Of a stretch of DNA of 64,000 nt, positions 10,301 to 18,535 are shown one piece after another (position 1 is the first letter of the stretch; every line of letters starts with the position of its first letter). Where the stretch lies: contig NZ_CP060296.1 in NCBI RefSeq assembly GCF_014303735.1, positions 441,001 through 505,000 on the forward strand, read 5' to 3'. This DNA is from Variovorax sp. PAMC28562 (GTDB lineage Bacteria; Pseudomonadota; Gammaproteobacteria; Burkholderiales; Burkholderiaceae_C). Under the pieces are notes generated by a model. The model saw only the letters and a list, made by a program, of their open reading frames with translations. It did not search any database and was not told the DNA's origin. A program made the translations under genes and the position numbers.

Positions 10301-13239
10301 ACCACTTGGCCACCACCCTCGCCGCCTTCGGGGCCGAGGTCGATCAGCCAGTCGCTGGCGCGGATCACGTCCAGGTTGTGCTCGATCACGACCAGCGAAT
10401 GACCGGCGTCAAGCAGTTTGCGCAGGGCCCGCATCAGCCGCGCGATGTCGTCGAAATGCAGGCCGGTGGTCGGCTCGTCGAACAGGAACAGCGTGCCCTT
10501 GCGCGCCACCGCCTGCTTGCTCGATGTCGCGCTCTTGGCAGCTTCGGCCAGGAAGCCGGCGAGCTTGAGCCGCTGGGCTTCGCCGCCCGACAAGGTCGGC
10601 ACCGGCTGGCCGAGCTTCACGTAGTCGAGCCCCACGTCGATGATGGGTTGCAGCACGCGAAGCACTTCGCGGTCGGCCGCGAATACCGATGCGGCTTCGG
10701 CGACGGTCAGGTCGAGCACGTCGGCGACGTTGTAGTTCTTGCCGCCACGCTCGACCGTCACTTCGAGAATCTCGGGCCGGTAGCGTTTGCCGTCGCAATC
10801 GGGGCAACGCAAGTACACGTCCGACAGGAACTGCATCTCGACGTGCTCGAACCCCGAGCCGCCGCAAGTCGGGCAGCGCCCATCGCCTGAGTTGGAGCTG
10901 AACTTGCTGGCCGTGTAGCCACGCTGGCGCGACAACGCCGCCGTCGCGAAGATCTCGCGGATGGCATCCCACGCGCCGACATAGCTCGCAGGGTTGGAGC
11001 GCGCGGTCTTGCCGATGGGCGATTGATCGACGAAGACCACATCGCTCAGGTAGTCCGCGCCGAGCATCCGATCGAACGCTCCGGGCGTTTCGGTGGTCTT
11101 GCCGAAGTACCGCATCAACGCGGGCGCGAGCACGTCCTGCACCAGCGTCGACTTGCCCGAACCGCTGACGCCGGTGATGCACACCAGCCGCTGCAACGGC
11201 AGCTCGACCGTGATGTTCTGCAGGTTGTGCTCGCGCACACCTTCGAGGATGAGCCGGTGCGTGTTCTCGCTCACCAGGCGCTTGAAGCCCATGCCGATCT
11301 TCTTGCGACCGCCGAGGTAGTTGCCGGTGAGCGTGTCGGCATCGCGCAGCTGGTCGGTCGTACCGTCGAACACGATCTGGCCGCCGCGAATACCGGGGCC
11401 CGGCCCCATGTCGATCACCCGATCGGCCGCCAGCATCACGGCCGGGTCGTGCTCGACCACCACCAGCGTGTTGCCCGCGTCGCGCAGCCGCAGCATGGCC
11501 TCGGTGATGCGGTTCATGTCGCGCGGATGCAGCCCGATGCTGGGTTCGTCGAGCACGAACAAGGTGTTGACCAGCGAGGTGCCGAGTGCCGTCGTCAGGT
11601 TGATGCGCTGCACCTCGCCACCGCTCAGCGTGCGGCTTTGCCGATCGAGCGTGAGGTAACCGATGCCGACGTCGTGCAGGTAGCGCAGGCGGGTGGTGAT
11701 TTCTTCGAAGAGCAGCTTCAATGCCTGGGCGTCCCCTTGACTTGCTCCTTCCTCCTTTGGGGGAAGGTTGGGATGGGGGCGCTCAGCCGAGGGCTGCTGC
11801 CCATCGAAGAACCGCCGCAGCCGCTCGATCGACAGCATCATCAGATCGTGCAGGCACAGCCCCGGCAGCGACTCGAGCTGCGCGCGCGACCACTTCACGC
11901 CCATCGGCATGAAGCGCTTTTCGGGCGGCAACACGGCGTCGGCATCGGCCTTGCTACCGATGCGCCACAACAGGCTGTCGAGCTTCAGCCGGGCGCCGGC
12001 GCACGTCGGGCACTGCGTGTAGCTGCGGTACTTCGACAACAAGACGCGGATGTGCATCTTGTAGGCCTTGCTTTCCAGATAGGCGAAGAAACGTTTGACG
12101 CCGAACCACTGCTGGTTCCACTTGCCCTTCCAGTTGGGCGAGCCTTCGATGACCCATTGCTTCTGCTCGTCGGTCAGTTTGTTCCACGGCGTGTCGCGCG
12201 GAATGCCGGCGGCTTCGGCGTGGCGCATCAGATCGTCCTGCGCCTCTTTCCACGCGGGCGTCTGGATGGTCTTGATGGCACCCGCACGCAGCGTCAGCCG
12301 GTCGTTCGGAATGACCAGCCCGAGGTCGACGCCGATCACCCGGCCGAACCCGCGGCAGGTTTCACAGGCGCCCACAGCCGAGTTGAACGAGAACATCGAC
12401 GGGATCGGGTCGGTGTAACGAATGTCGCTCTCGGGGCAATGCAGGCCGGTGGAGAACTTCCAGATCTCTTGCGCCGGCTCGGGAACGACAGCGCCTTCGA
12501 CGACGCCATCTGCCGCGAGGACGGGCGCGGGCAGCGATGCATAAACCGTCAGCCGTCCCGCGCCGCGTTTGAGCGCAGTCTCGATGGCTTCCAGCACGCG
12601 CGCCCGTTCGGCACCGGCGATGCGAAAGCGGTCGGCCACCACGTCGAGCACCTTGCGCGGGCCGGTCGGCGTTGCCACTTCGCGCTCGGCCTGCACGCGG
12701 GTGAACCCGCTGGCCGACAGCCATTGCGTCACTTCTTCGGTACTGGTCGCCGCCGGCAGTTCGACCGGAAACGTCAGCACCACGCGCGGGTCGCCAGCAG
12801 CGGCCGCGCGCACGGCCAACGCGGTGTAGATCGAGTCGGGCGAATCGTGCCGCACCGGCAACGAAGTTTCGCGGTCGAACAACTGCGACGCGCGCGCGTA
12901 GAGCAGCTTCAGGTGATCGTTCAGCTCGGTCATGGTGCCGACCGTCGAGCGCGACGACCGCACCGGGTTGGTCTGGTCGATGGCAATGGCGGGCGGCACG
13001 CCCTCCACCTTGTCGACCGCCGGCTTGTCCATGCGGTCGAGGAACTGGCGCGCATAGGCAGAGAAGGTCTCGACGTAGCGGCGCTGCCCTTCTGCATAGA
13101 GCGTGTCGAACACCAGGCTCGACTTGCCCGAACCGCTGGGGCCGGTGACCACCGTCATCTCACCCGTGTGGATGTCGATGTCGATGTTCTGGAGATTGTG
13201 CTGGCGTGCGCCGCGGATGCGAATGGAGCCCTGTGTCAT
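7396..13239 (-). CDS. uvrA: tandem double-length UvrA excinuclease protein
   Basis: A UvrA-family DNA-damage recognition ATPase of 1947 residues, about twice the usual 940-1000. It contains two complete UvrA modules in one chain. Four P-loops are visible (GPSGSGKS at residues 33-40, then three GVSGSGKS copies), with four LSGGE ABC signatures (one LSGGEVQRI, three LSGGEAQR). There are several CxxC pairs, including the CPTCGGSGF...CPDC and CAGCDGAG...CEVC fingers. The first module ends near residue 990. A canonical UvrA dimer has four ATPase sites, so this chain could work as a covalent dimer or as a special paralog beside a normal uvrA elsewhere. A Pro-rich insert near residues 487-499 comes from a repeat element. 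Confidence 0.93.
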   Translation of the reverse strand: MTQGSIRIRGARQHNLQNIDIDIHTGEMTVVTGPSGSGKSSLVFDTLYAEGQRRYVETFSAYARQFLDRMDKPAVDKVEGVPPAIAIDQTNPVRSSRSTVGTMTELNDHLKLLYARASQLFDRETSLPVRHDSPDSIYTALAVRAAAAGDPRVVLTFPVELPAATSTEEVTQWLSASGFTRVQAEREVATPTGPRKVLDVVADRFRIAGAERARVLEAIETALKRGAGRLTVYASLPAPVLAADGVVEGAVVPEPAQEIWKFSTGLHCPESDIRYTDPIPSMFSFNSAVGACETCRGFGRVIGVDLGLVIPNDRLTLRAGAIKTIQTPAWKEAQDDLMRHAEAAGIPRDTPWNKLTDEQKQWVIEGSPNWKGKWNQQWFGVKRFFAYLESKAYKMHIRVLLSKYRSYTQCPTCAGARLKLDSLLWRIGSKADADAVLPPEKRFMPMGVKWSRAQLESLPGLCLHDLMMLSIERLRRFFDGQQPSAERPHPNLPPKEEGASQGDAQALKLLFEEITTRLRYLHDVGIGYLTLDRQSRTLSGGEVQRINLTTALGTSLVNTLFVLDEPSIGLHPRDMNRITEAMLRLRDAGNTLVVVEHDPAVMLAADRVIDMGPGPGIRGGQIVFDGTTDQLRDADTLTGNYLGGRKKIGMGFKRLVSENTHRLILEGVREHNLQNITVELPLQRLVCITGVSGSGKSTLVQDVLAPALMRYFGKTTETPGAFDRMLGADYLSDVVFVDQSPIGKTARSNPASYVGAWDAIREIFATAALSRQRGYTASKFSSNSGDGRCPTCGGSGFEHVEMQFLSDVYLRCPDCDGKRYRPEILEVTVERGGKNYNVADVLDLTVAEAASVFAADREVLRVLQPIIDVGLDYVKLGQPVPTLSGGEAQRLKLAGFLAEAAKSATSSKQAVARKGTLFLFDEPTTGLHFDDIARLMRALRKLLDAGHSLVVIEHNLDVIRASDWLIDLGPEGGEGGGQVVATGTPEALREDRASLTGAALADYELAIGPDAYKVAERNARRYSGKTKTKAPGSNAIQIVNAREHNLKNLSVDIPRGKFSVVTGVSGSGKSTLAFDILFNEGQRRYLESLNAYARSIVQPAGRPEVDAVYGIPPTVAIEQRLSRGGRKSTVGTTTEVWHFLRLLYVKLGIQHCVNDGAAVQPQTPDSIAAQLLKNFRGQHIGLLAPLVSNRKGVYTELADWARPRGFTHLRVDGGFLPTTGFPRIDRFKEHSIELPVASLDVLPENEAELRDALRRALEHGKGVVHVLSELTGLRAAMMANAPTHGIGHVHVFSTLRACPICSTSYTELDPRLFSYNSKHGWCPDCVGTGVKLNKDQRKVFDDSVLGADQKGREQTFAEPEAEDVGDVACPTCEGTRLNAIARAVLFGAAPDAPATGAVNPFGLGGIGITQLARMSVIEVREWFETLQLVGREAEIARDLVPEIKSRLEFLKEVGLGYLTLDRGAPTLSGGEAQRIRLAAQLGSNLQGVCYVLDEPTIGLHARDNQILLDALHKLGEKGNTLVVVEHDEDTIRRADHIIDIGPSAGKRGGRLVAEGSVADIEAAADSQTGRYLRDAIKHPLQERRPVPAPEVGAPGWLTVRGANLHNLQEVTASLPLHRLVAVTGVSGSGKSTLARDVLLANVYAIVVQRMTKAGRDNDAAGKRARWAGCSAVEGYETIDRVLEVDQTPIGKTPRSCPATYIGFWDTIRKLFADTLEAKARGYGPARFSFNTGEGRCAGCDGAGVRTIEMSFLPDVKVPCEVCHGARFNPETLAVSWRGKSIGEVLQMEVDDAVEFFAAMPNISHPMQLLKDVGLGYLTLGQPSPTLSGGEAQRIKLVTELSKVRDDITRRGQKAPHTLYVLDEPTVGLHMADVEKLIHVLHRLVNGGHSVVVIEHDLDVVAEADWVIDLGPEGGNAGGRVVAAAPPEEVVRLGTHTGVALGPVLARA
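11744..11780 (-). repeat. REP-like element inside uvrA
   Basis: The sequence CCTTCCTCC TTT GGGGGAAGG (11747-11767) is a 9-bp stem with one mismatch, flanked by GGTTGGGATGGGGG. It has the form of the dispersed C-rich/G-rich palindromic repeats that are common between genes in Burkholderiales. Here it lies in frame within uvrA and encodes the Pro-rich segment [14 protein letters not shown], which has no counterpart in ordinary UvrA as far as I know. It falls in a linker between two domains of the first module. Confidence 0.55.
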
Positions 13240-13333
13240 TGCTTGCCTGGAGGTGGGGCAAACATTATGGGCAGCGTGCCGTGGCAGCGCCGTGGCAGGG
13301 TCTTGCGCAGGCTGCTGTCAGCCCCGACGCCAT

Positions 13334-13367
13334 AAAAAAAGCCCCGCGGCCTTTCGGTCGCGGGGCT
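13334..13367 (-). terminator. rho-independent terminator of the MHS transporter gene
   Basis: On the minus strand, AGCCCCGCGACC GAAA GGCCGCGGGGCT forms a stem of about 12 bp with a tetraloop, followed by seven T residues. It sits 20 bases past the transporter stop and before the uvrA start, so it separates the two minus-strand units. Confidence 0.85.
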
Positions 13368-13386
13368 CTCGCGCATTCAGCGTGAA

Positions 13387-15063
13387 TCAGTCGTTCGCGT
13401 AGATGTCCACGTCCTTGGTTTCGCGGACGAATATGACGCCGATCACCAAGGTGATCAAAGCGATCACGATCGGATACCAAAGCCCGTTGTACATATTTCC
13501 CGTCTGCGCCACGATCGCCAGCGCCGTGGCCGGCAGCAGGCCGCCGAACCAGCCGTTGCCGATGTGGTACGGCAGGCTCATCGAGGTGTAGCGGATGCGG
13601 GTCGGGAACATCTCCACCAGCATGGCAGCGATCGGGCCGTAAACCATCGTCACGTAGATCACCAGGATGGTGAGCAGCAGCACGATCATCGGCTTGTTCA
13701 TCTTCTCGGGGTCGGCCTTGGTCGGGTAGCCATGCTCCTTCAATGCAGCGCCGATGGCGGCCTTGAAGTCGGCGTCCTTCTTCTTGGCTTCGTCGGCCGG
13801 CAGGCCCTTGCTGGCGTAAGACTCGATGACCTTGTCGCCGATCGAGATCTTGGCCGTGCCGGTGCCGTCAGCCGTGTCGTAGCTCACAGAACGCGTGGCC
13901 AGCACCTGCTTGGCGATGTCGCACGAACTGGTGAACTTGGCCGTACCGGTCGGGTTGAACTGGAACGAGCATTCGCTCGGGTCCGCGGTCACGACGACCT
14001 TCGATGCGGCTTGCGCTTTCGCCAGATCCGGATTGGCCGCTTCGGTCAGCATGCGGAAGATCGGGAAGTACGTCACCGCGGCGATCAGCAGGCCGGCCAT
14101 GATGATGGGCTTGCGGCCGATCCGGTCGGACAGCGAACCGAAGATCAGGAAGAAAGGCGTGCCGATCAAGAGGGACAGTGCCACCAGCACGTTGGTCGTC
14201 GCACCGTCGACCTGCAGCGAGCCGGTCAAGAAGAACTGCGTGTAGAACTGGCCGGTGTACCAGACGACCGCCTGGCCCATGGTCAGACCGACGAGCGCGA
14301 GGATGACGATCTTCAGGTTCTTCCATTCGCCGAACGATTCCGACAGCGGCGCCTTCGAGGTCTTGCCCTCGGCCTTCATTTTCTGGAACGCCGGCGATTC
14401 GGAAAGCGACAGGCGAATCCACACCGATACGGCGAGCAGCAGCACCGACACCAGGAACGGGATGCGCCAGCCCCAGGCAGCGAACTCAGGCTCGCCGAGC
14501 ACAGTGCGCACGCCCAGGATCACCAGCAGCGAAAGGAAGAGTCCCAGCGTCGCAGTGGTTTGAATCCACGATGTGTAGGCCCCACGCTTGCCGTGCGGCG
14601 CGTGCTCGGCAACATACGTTGCAGCACCGCCGTACTCGCCACCGAGCGCCAGGCCCTGCAGCATGCGAAGCGCGATCAGGATGACCGGCGCGGCAACGCC
14701 GATGGTGCCGTAGCTGGGCAGCAGGCCGACGATGAAAGTCGACAGGCCCATGATCAAAATCGTGATCAGGAAGGTGTACTTGCGGCCGATCATGTCGCCC
14801 AGCCGGCCGAACACGATGGCGCCGAACGGACGCACCAGGAAACCGGCTGCAAAGGCGAGCAGCGAGAAGATGACTTGCGAGTTGGGGTCGAGGTTCGAGA
14901 AGAACTGGCGACCGATGATGGCCGCCAATGTTCCGTACAGATAAAAGTCGTACCACTCGAACACCGTGCCAAGGGACGAGGCGAAGATCACCTTGCGTTC
15001 CTCGGGAGTCATGGGCCGGGGGGCCGGATGCGGAACCCCCTTCGAATCCAGTGTGGCTGCCAT
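13387..15063 (-). CDS. MFS transporter, metabolite:H+ symporter type
   Basis: A 558-residue inner-membrane permease of the major facilitator superfamily, MHS group (related to ProP, KgtP and ShiA). The start ATG at 15061-15063 follows AGGAGA. The family sequence GTVFEWYDFYLYGTLA opens the first transmembrane segment, and GRLGDMIGRK gives the loop 2-3 motif; twelve hydrophobic segments can be traced. An insert of about 120 residues between TM segments around positions 350-470 holds two cysteines (ECSF, SSCD) and is soluble, longer than in classical MHS members. The substrate, probably an organic acid or amino-acid-like compound, is not determinable. Confidence 0.88.
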   Translation of the reverse strand: MAATLDSKGVPHPAPRPMTPEERKVIFASSLGTVFEWYDFYLYGTLAAIIGRQFFSNLDPNSQVIFSLLAFAAGFLVRPFGAIVFGRLGDMIGRKYTFLITILIMGLSTFIVGLLPSYGTIGVAAPVILIALRMLQGLALGGEYGGAATYVAEHAPHGKRGAYTSWIQTTATLGLFLSLLVILGVRTVLGEPEFAAWGWRIPFLVSVLLLAVSVWIRLSLSESPAFQKMKAEGKTSKAPLSESFGEWKNLKIVILALVGLTMGQAVVWYTGQFYTQFFLTGSLQVDGATTNVLVALSLLIGTPFFLIFGSLSDRIGRKPIIMAGLLIAAVTYFPIFRMLTEAANPDLAKAQAASKVVVTADPSECSFQFNPTGTAKFTSSCDIAKQVLATRSVSYDTADGTGTAKISIGDKVIESYASKGLPADEAKKKDADFKAAIGAALKEHGYPTKADPEKMNKPMIVLLLTILVIYVTMVYGPIAAMLVEMFPTRIRYTSMSLPYHIGNGWFGGLLPATALAIVAQTGNMYNGLWYPIVIALITLVIGVIFVRETKDVDIYAND

Positions 15064-15243
15064 TGCGTCGTCTCCTGTTTGAAATTCGGATGCGGCCTCC
15101 TCACGAGACCGCACCGCATTCTTGAAGCGACGACTGACCCGAGACTTTCACCAAACTGAACCGACGCTGACAGTTCGAGGGGAAACCCGTGGGGTCGGTT
15201 TCAGGATGCAAGAAAACACGCCTCTGCGGCGCCCTTCACGCTT

Positions 15244-15882
15244 TTATTTCGCGCGGACGATCCCGGGCCGGTCAGCCGCATCGCGCCATGCCGCGCTGTC
15301 GAACCAGGGGTCGCCCTCGACCATCGCGCGCAGCATCGGCAAGCTGTCGAAGCCCCACACCGCCTGCCCCTCGACCGAATACGCGGGCACGCCGAACACA
15401 CCGGCAGTCGCCGCCTCTTCGGTATTGGCACGCAACTGAACCTTGGCCTCCTCGCCTCTGCTGTCTCGCACCAGCGTCAGCCGCGATGCCAATGAAGCCA
15501 GGCGTACCGGGTCCGCCGCATCGCCACCACCGCGCCACACGTCATGAAAGATCGTCTCTGCCACATAGCGACTGATCTCGCCTGTGTGCGTCGTTGCCAG
15601 CGCGAGCCGCAGGTGCGGCAGCGGGTTGTACGGATGGCTGGCCGGCATGTCGATGGGAATGCCGTTCGCGCGGCCGAGCCACAGTGCCTGCCGGTAGACC
15701 CAGGCGCGCTTGGACGGCACGTCGGCAGGCGCCACGTGACCGTGGTGCATGAACAGCGCGCCGAGCAGCAGCGGCTTGTAGCTGACGCTGTAGCTGAGCC
15801 CTTCGAGCGCGTCGGGCAGTCGCTCGAACGCCAGATAGGCATAGGGCGAAATAAAGTCGAGATAGAAAGTGATGTGCTTCAT
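15244..15882 (-). CDS. 2-hydroxychromene-2-carboxylate isomerase-like, DsbA fold
   Basis: A 212-residue thioredoxin-fold protein of the DsbA/HCCA-isomerase family. The start MKHITFYLDFISPYAYLAFE shows the family's N-terminal strand and SPYAY motif, where the disulfide CxxC of DsbA is replaced. GVFGVPAYSVEGQAVWG is the conserved cis-Pro region. Characterised members use glutathione to isomerise an intermediate of naphthalene catabolism; relatives are kappa-class GST-like enzymes. No aromatic pathway is nearby, so the substrate is open. The ATG overlaps the upstream DUF1289 stop (ATGA), so it is the last gene of the coupled chain that begins at HMG-CoA lyase. Confidence 0.82.
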   Translation of the reverse strand: MKHITFYLDFISPYAYLAFERLPDALEGLSYSVSYKPLLLGALFMHHGHVAPADVPSKRAWVYRQALWLGRANGIPIDMPASHPYNPLPHLRLALATTHTGEISRYVAETIFHDVWRGGGDAADPVRLASLASRLTLVRDSRGEEAKVQLRANTEEAATAGVFGVPAYSVEGQAVWGFDSLPMLRAMVEGDPWFDSAAWRDAADRPGIVRAK

Positions 15883-16133
15883 GTCGATGTCTTGTCCTTC
15901 TCGTTCTCTTTTGCTTTCACTTCTGCTTCTGCTTGCGTCCGCGTTCCCGAGGAGCGTCGATCGATGAGTCCCCACACGGCGCACTTCTCGACGTCGCTCA
16001 TGTGCCGCCACCCAGCGATCTCTGGAATGGTCCGAAAGCATCCTTCGCAGAGTGCCGTCTCGGTCACCATGCGACAGACCGAAACGCAGGGCGAAGGCAC
16101 GACCGGCTCAGGCAGCACTTCGCGTACTTTCAT
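15879..16133 (-). CDS. DUF1289 family small Cys-rich protein
   Basis: An 84-residue protein. PSPCVSVCRM...CEGCFRT is the conserved four-cysteine pattern of DUF1289 (YdhL-like), a presumed metal- or Fe-S-binding motif of unknown role, followed by EIAGW. The C-terminus is a charged tail of Lys and Glu. It is linked by 4-base ATGA overlaps to both neighbours. Confidence 0.85.
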   Translation of the reverse strand: MKVREVLPEPVVPSPCVSVCRMVTETALCEGCFRTIPEIAGWRHMSDVEKCAVWGLIDRRSSGTRTQAEAEVKAKENEKDKTST

Positions 16134-16657
16134 TGCGCAGGCGCCGCCACATCCACCGCCGTCACCTGCACCGTGACGTCGGCCACTGGTGCACCGGTGA
16201 AGCGCTCGATGTCTTTCGGTGCCAGTCGCACCACCGAATGCGGATGACCCGCGGCCGCCCACACTTCGTCGAAGCGAAACAACTCGCGATCGATCAACGT
16301 CACGGACGGCGTGGCATGCGCGAAAGGCGACACGCCGCCGATGGAGAAGCCGGTCTTCGCCTTCACGAAATCGGCATCGGCACGCCCGGTCTTGCCGACG
16401 ATGGCGTCGACCTTTTTCTCGTCCACCCGGCGATCGCCCGAGGTAATGATCAGCACCGCTGCATCGTCGCTTTTGCGCCGGAAGATGATGCTCTTCGCGA
16501 TCTGCCCGACCGCGATGCCGAGTGCGTCGGCCGCTTGTTGCGCGGTGCGTGCAGCGTCGTCGAGCATCTGTGGCGCGTGCGCGTGACCGGCGTGCTGCAG
16601 CACCCGCGCGACGCGCTGTACCGACTCGGGCAGCGCGTGCAGTTCAGAGCCGCACAT
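16130..16657 (-). CDS. YbaK/EbsC-type aminoacyl-tRNA deacylase
   Basis: A 175-residue single-domain YbaK/ProX family protein. These hydrolyse mischarged aminoacyl-tRNAs such as Cys-tRNA(Pro) or Ala-tRNA(Pro) in trans. Family features are visible: AKSIIFRRKSDDAAVLIITSG with the essential lysine region, FSIGGVSPFAH, the glycine-rich active-site segment, and a C-terminal ERFTGAPVADV. The start ATG shares one base with the stop of HMG-CoA lyase (TGATG), so the two are translationally coupled, though their functions are unrelated. Confidence 0.87.
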   Translation of the reverse strand: MCGSELHALPESVQRVARVLQHAGHAHAPQMLDDAARTAQQAADALGIAVGQIAKSIIFRRKSDDAAVLIITSGDRRVDEKKVDAIVGKTGRADADFVKAKTGFSIGGVSPFAHATPSVTLIDRELFRFDEVWAAAGHPHSVVRLAPKDIERFTGAPVADVTVQVTAVDVAAPAQ

Positions 16658-17577
16658 CAGGCTTCCCGCTTTGTACGGATCGCCTTGGACGCCCGCGAAT
16701 TCGGCTCTCGCCCCAGCGCCTGGCTGATGTACACGCCGGCATCGATGAGCTTGTCCAGATCGATGCCGGTATCGATGCCCATGCCCTGCAGCATGTAGAC
16801 CACGTCTTCGGTCGCGACATTGCCGGTGGCGCCCTTGGCATACGGGCAACCGCCGAGTCCGGCCGACGAAGTGTCGAACTGCCACACGCCCATCTCCAGA
16901 CTGGCCAGCGTGTTGCCGAGTGCCTGCCCATAGGTGTCGTGAAAGTGCCCGGAGATGTCGTCGATGCCGTAGTGCTGCAGCGTCGCCTCGATGGCGCGCT
17001 GCACCTTCACCGGCGTGCCCACGCCGATGGTGTCGGCCACGCCGAGGTGCTGCACGCCGATGCCACGCATCAGCCCGGCCAGGCGACCCACCGCCTCGGG
17101 AGCGACATCGCCTTCATAAGGGCAGCCGACGGTGCACGACATCGCACCGCGTACATAGATGCCGTGCTCGCGCGCAGCCGCCACCACCGGCGCAAAGCGC
17201 TCGATGCTTTCGGCAATCGAGCAGTTGATGTTCTTCTGGCTGAAGGCTTCGCTGGCCGCGCCGAACACCACGATCTCGTCGGGCCACTCGTTGCGGGGGG
17301 CTGCGATGGCGGCCTCGAAGCCTTTCATGTTGGGCGTCAACACCGAGTAACGCACGCCGGCCTTGCGCTGGATGCCGTGCATCACCTCCGCGTTGTCGGC
17401 CATCTGCGGTACCCACTTCGGGCTGACGAAACTGGTGACCTCGATCTCGCGCACGCCGGCGTCTTGCAGGCGATGAACAAGGCCGATCTTGACCTCGGCC
17501 GACACCGGGTTTTTTTCGTTCTGCAAGCCGTCGCGCGGGCCGACATCGACGATTTTCACTTTGGGGGGAAGCTTCAT
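16657..17577 (-). CDS. mvaB: hydroxymethylglutaryl-CoA lyase
   Basis: LiuE-type HMG-CoA lyase of 306 residues, a TIM-barrel enzyme that cleaves HMG-CoA into acetoacetate and acetyl-CoA, the last step of leucine degradation. VDVGPRDGLQNE carries the catalytic Arg-Asp pair, VTSFVSPKWVPQMAD follows, and GLGGCPYAKGATGNVATEDV holds the signature cysteine. It lies in the same direction as the other liu genes, 17 bases downstream of the reductase gene. Confidence 0.95.
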   Translation of the reverse strand: MKLPPKVKIVDVGPRDGLQNEKNPVSAEVKIGLVHRLQDAGVREIEVTSFVSPKWVPQMADNAEVMHGIQRKAGVRYSVLTPNMKGFEAAIAAPRNEWPDEIVVFGAASEAFSQKNINCSIAESIERFAPVVAAAREHGIYVRGAMSCTVGCPYEGDVAPEAVGRLAGLMRGIGVQHLGVADTIGVGTPVKVQRAIEATLQHYGIDDISGHFHDTYGQALGNTLASLEMGVWQFDTSSAGLGGCPYAKGATGNVATEDVVYMLQGMGIDTGIDLDKLIDAGVYISQALGREPNSRASKAIRTKREA

Positions 17578-17594
17578 GGGATCTCCTGGAAAAG

Positions 17595-18533
17595 TCAGTA
17601 TCCGCGTTCGAGGTCGACCACGCCCGCCATCCCGTCAAAGCCCGCACCCCCTTCGACGGCACGGATTTTCGAGACGATCTGCGCGATAGATTCTTCGCGC
17701 AACGTGCGCGCCGACGCATGGGGCGTCACGGTGATCTTCGGATGCCGCCAGAACGGATGGTCGGCCGGCAGCGGTTCGGTCTCGAACACGTCGAGCGTCG
17801 CGCCGTCGAGCTGCCCGGCGTCCAGCAGCGGGATCAGGTCGGCCTCGACCAGATGCGCGCCGCGTGCAACGTTGATGACGTAGCCGCCCGGCGCGCCGCC
17901 GTTCAGCTTGGTCAACGTCTCGCGCCGCAGGATGCCGCGGGTGTCGGGCGTGACCGGAAGCAGGCACACCAGCACCCGGCTCTCCGCCAGAAACGCATCC
18001 AGACTTTGGTGCCCGGCGAAGCTGCGAATACCGGCGATGTCCTTGGGCGAGCGGCTCCAGCCGTTGACCGGAAAGTCGAATTGCGCCACGGCCTTGGCGA
18101 CCCGCTCACCCAGCACGCCGAGCCCCATGACGCCGACCGGAAATTGCGAGCGCAGACGCGGCGCCCGATAGCCCCAGCTGCCTTGTCGTGCATCGACCTC
18201 GTAGGCATCGAACTCGCGAAAGTGACGAATCAGCGCGTGGCAGACGTACTCGGCCATCTGCACCGCCATGCCCGCATCTTCGACCCGCACGATGCGCGTG
18301 TGCAGCGGCATCCTGAGCTTGAGCAGTGCATCGACGCCGGCCCCGATGTTGAAGAGGCCTCGCAAGCCGGGCTGCTCGTCGAGCATGCGCTGCGGCGGTG
18401 ACCAGACCACGGCATGGTCCGCCGGCGGCGCACCGGGTTGCCAGACGGAAACGTGAGCCTCTGGAAATTCGTGTTGCAGGCCCGAGACCCATGCGTCGGG
18501 TTTGAGATCGGTGAGGCAGACGGTGATGTGCAT
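17595..18533 (-). CDS. glyoxylate/hydroxypyruvate reductase A-like dehydrogenase
   Basis: A 312-residue D-2-hydroxyacid dehydrogenase of the GhrA type. GVMGLGVLGERVA is the NAD(P)-binding fingerprint, INVARGAHLVEADL carries the catalytic Arg, DVFETEPLPADHPFW the catalytic Glu, and VTPHASA the catalytic His. The family reduces glyoxylate or hydroxypyruvate. Its presence within the liu run (2 bases after mccA) is not part of the textbook leucine pathway; it may act on a 2-keto acid or be a passenger. Confidence 0.87.
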   Translation of the reverse strand: MHITVCLTDLKPDAWVSGLQHEFPEAHVSVWQPGAPPADHAVVWSPPQRMLDEQPGLRGLFNIGAGVDALLKLRMPLHTRIVRVEDAGMAVQMAEYVCHALIRHFREFDAYEVDARQGSWGYRAPRLRSQFPVGVMGLGVLGERVAKAVAQFDFPVNGWSRSPKDIAGIRSFAGHQSLDAFLAESRVLVCLLPVTPDTRGILRRETLTKLNGGAPGGYVINVARGAHLVEADLIPLLDAGQLDGATLDVFETEPLPADHPFWRHPKITVTPHASARTLREESIAQIVSKIRAVEGGAGFDGMAGVVDLERGY

Positions 18534-18535
18534 GA

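Noticed and set aside
13265..13300. direct repeat GCCGTGGCAG in the uvrA upstream region
   Set aside because: Two short copies only, without symmetry or a regulator nearby; likely chance.
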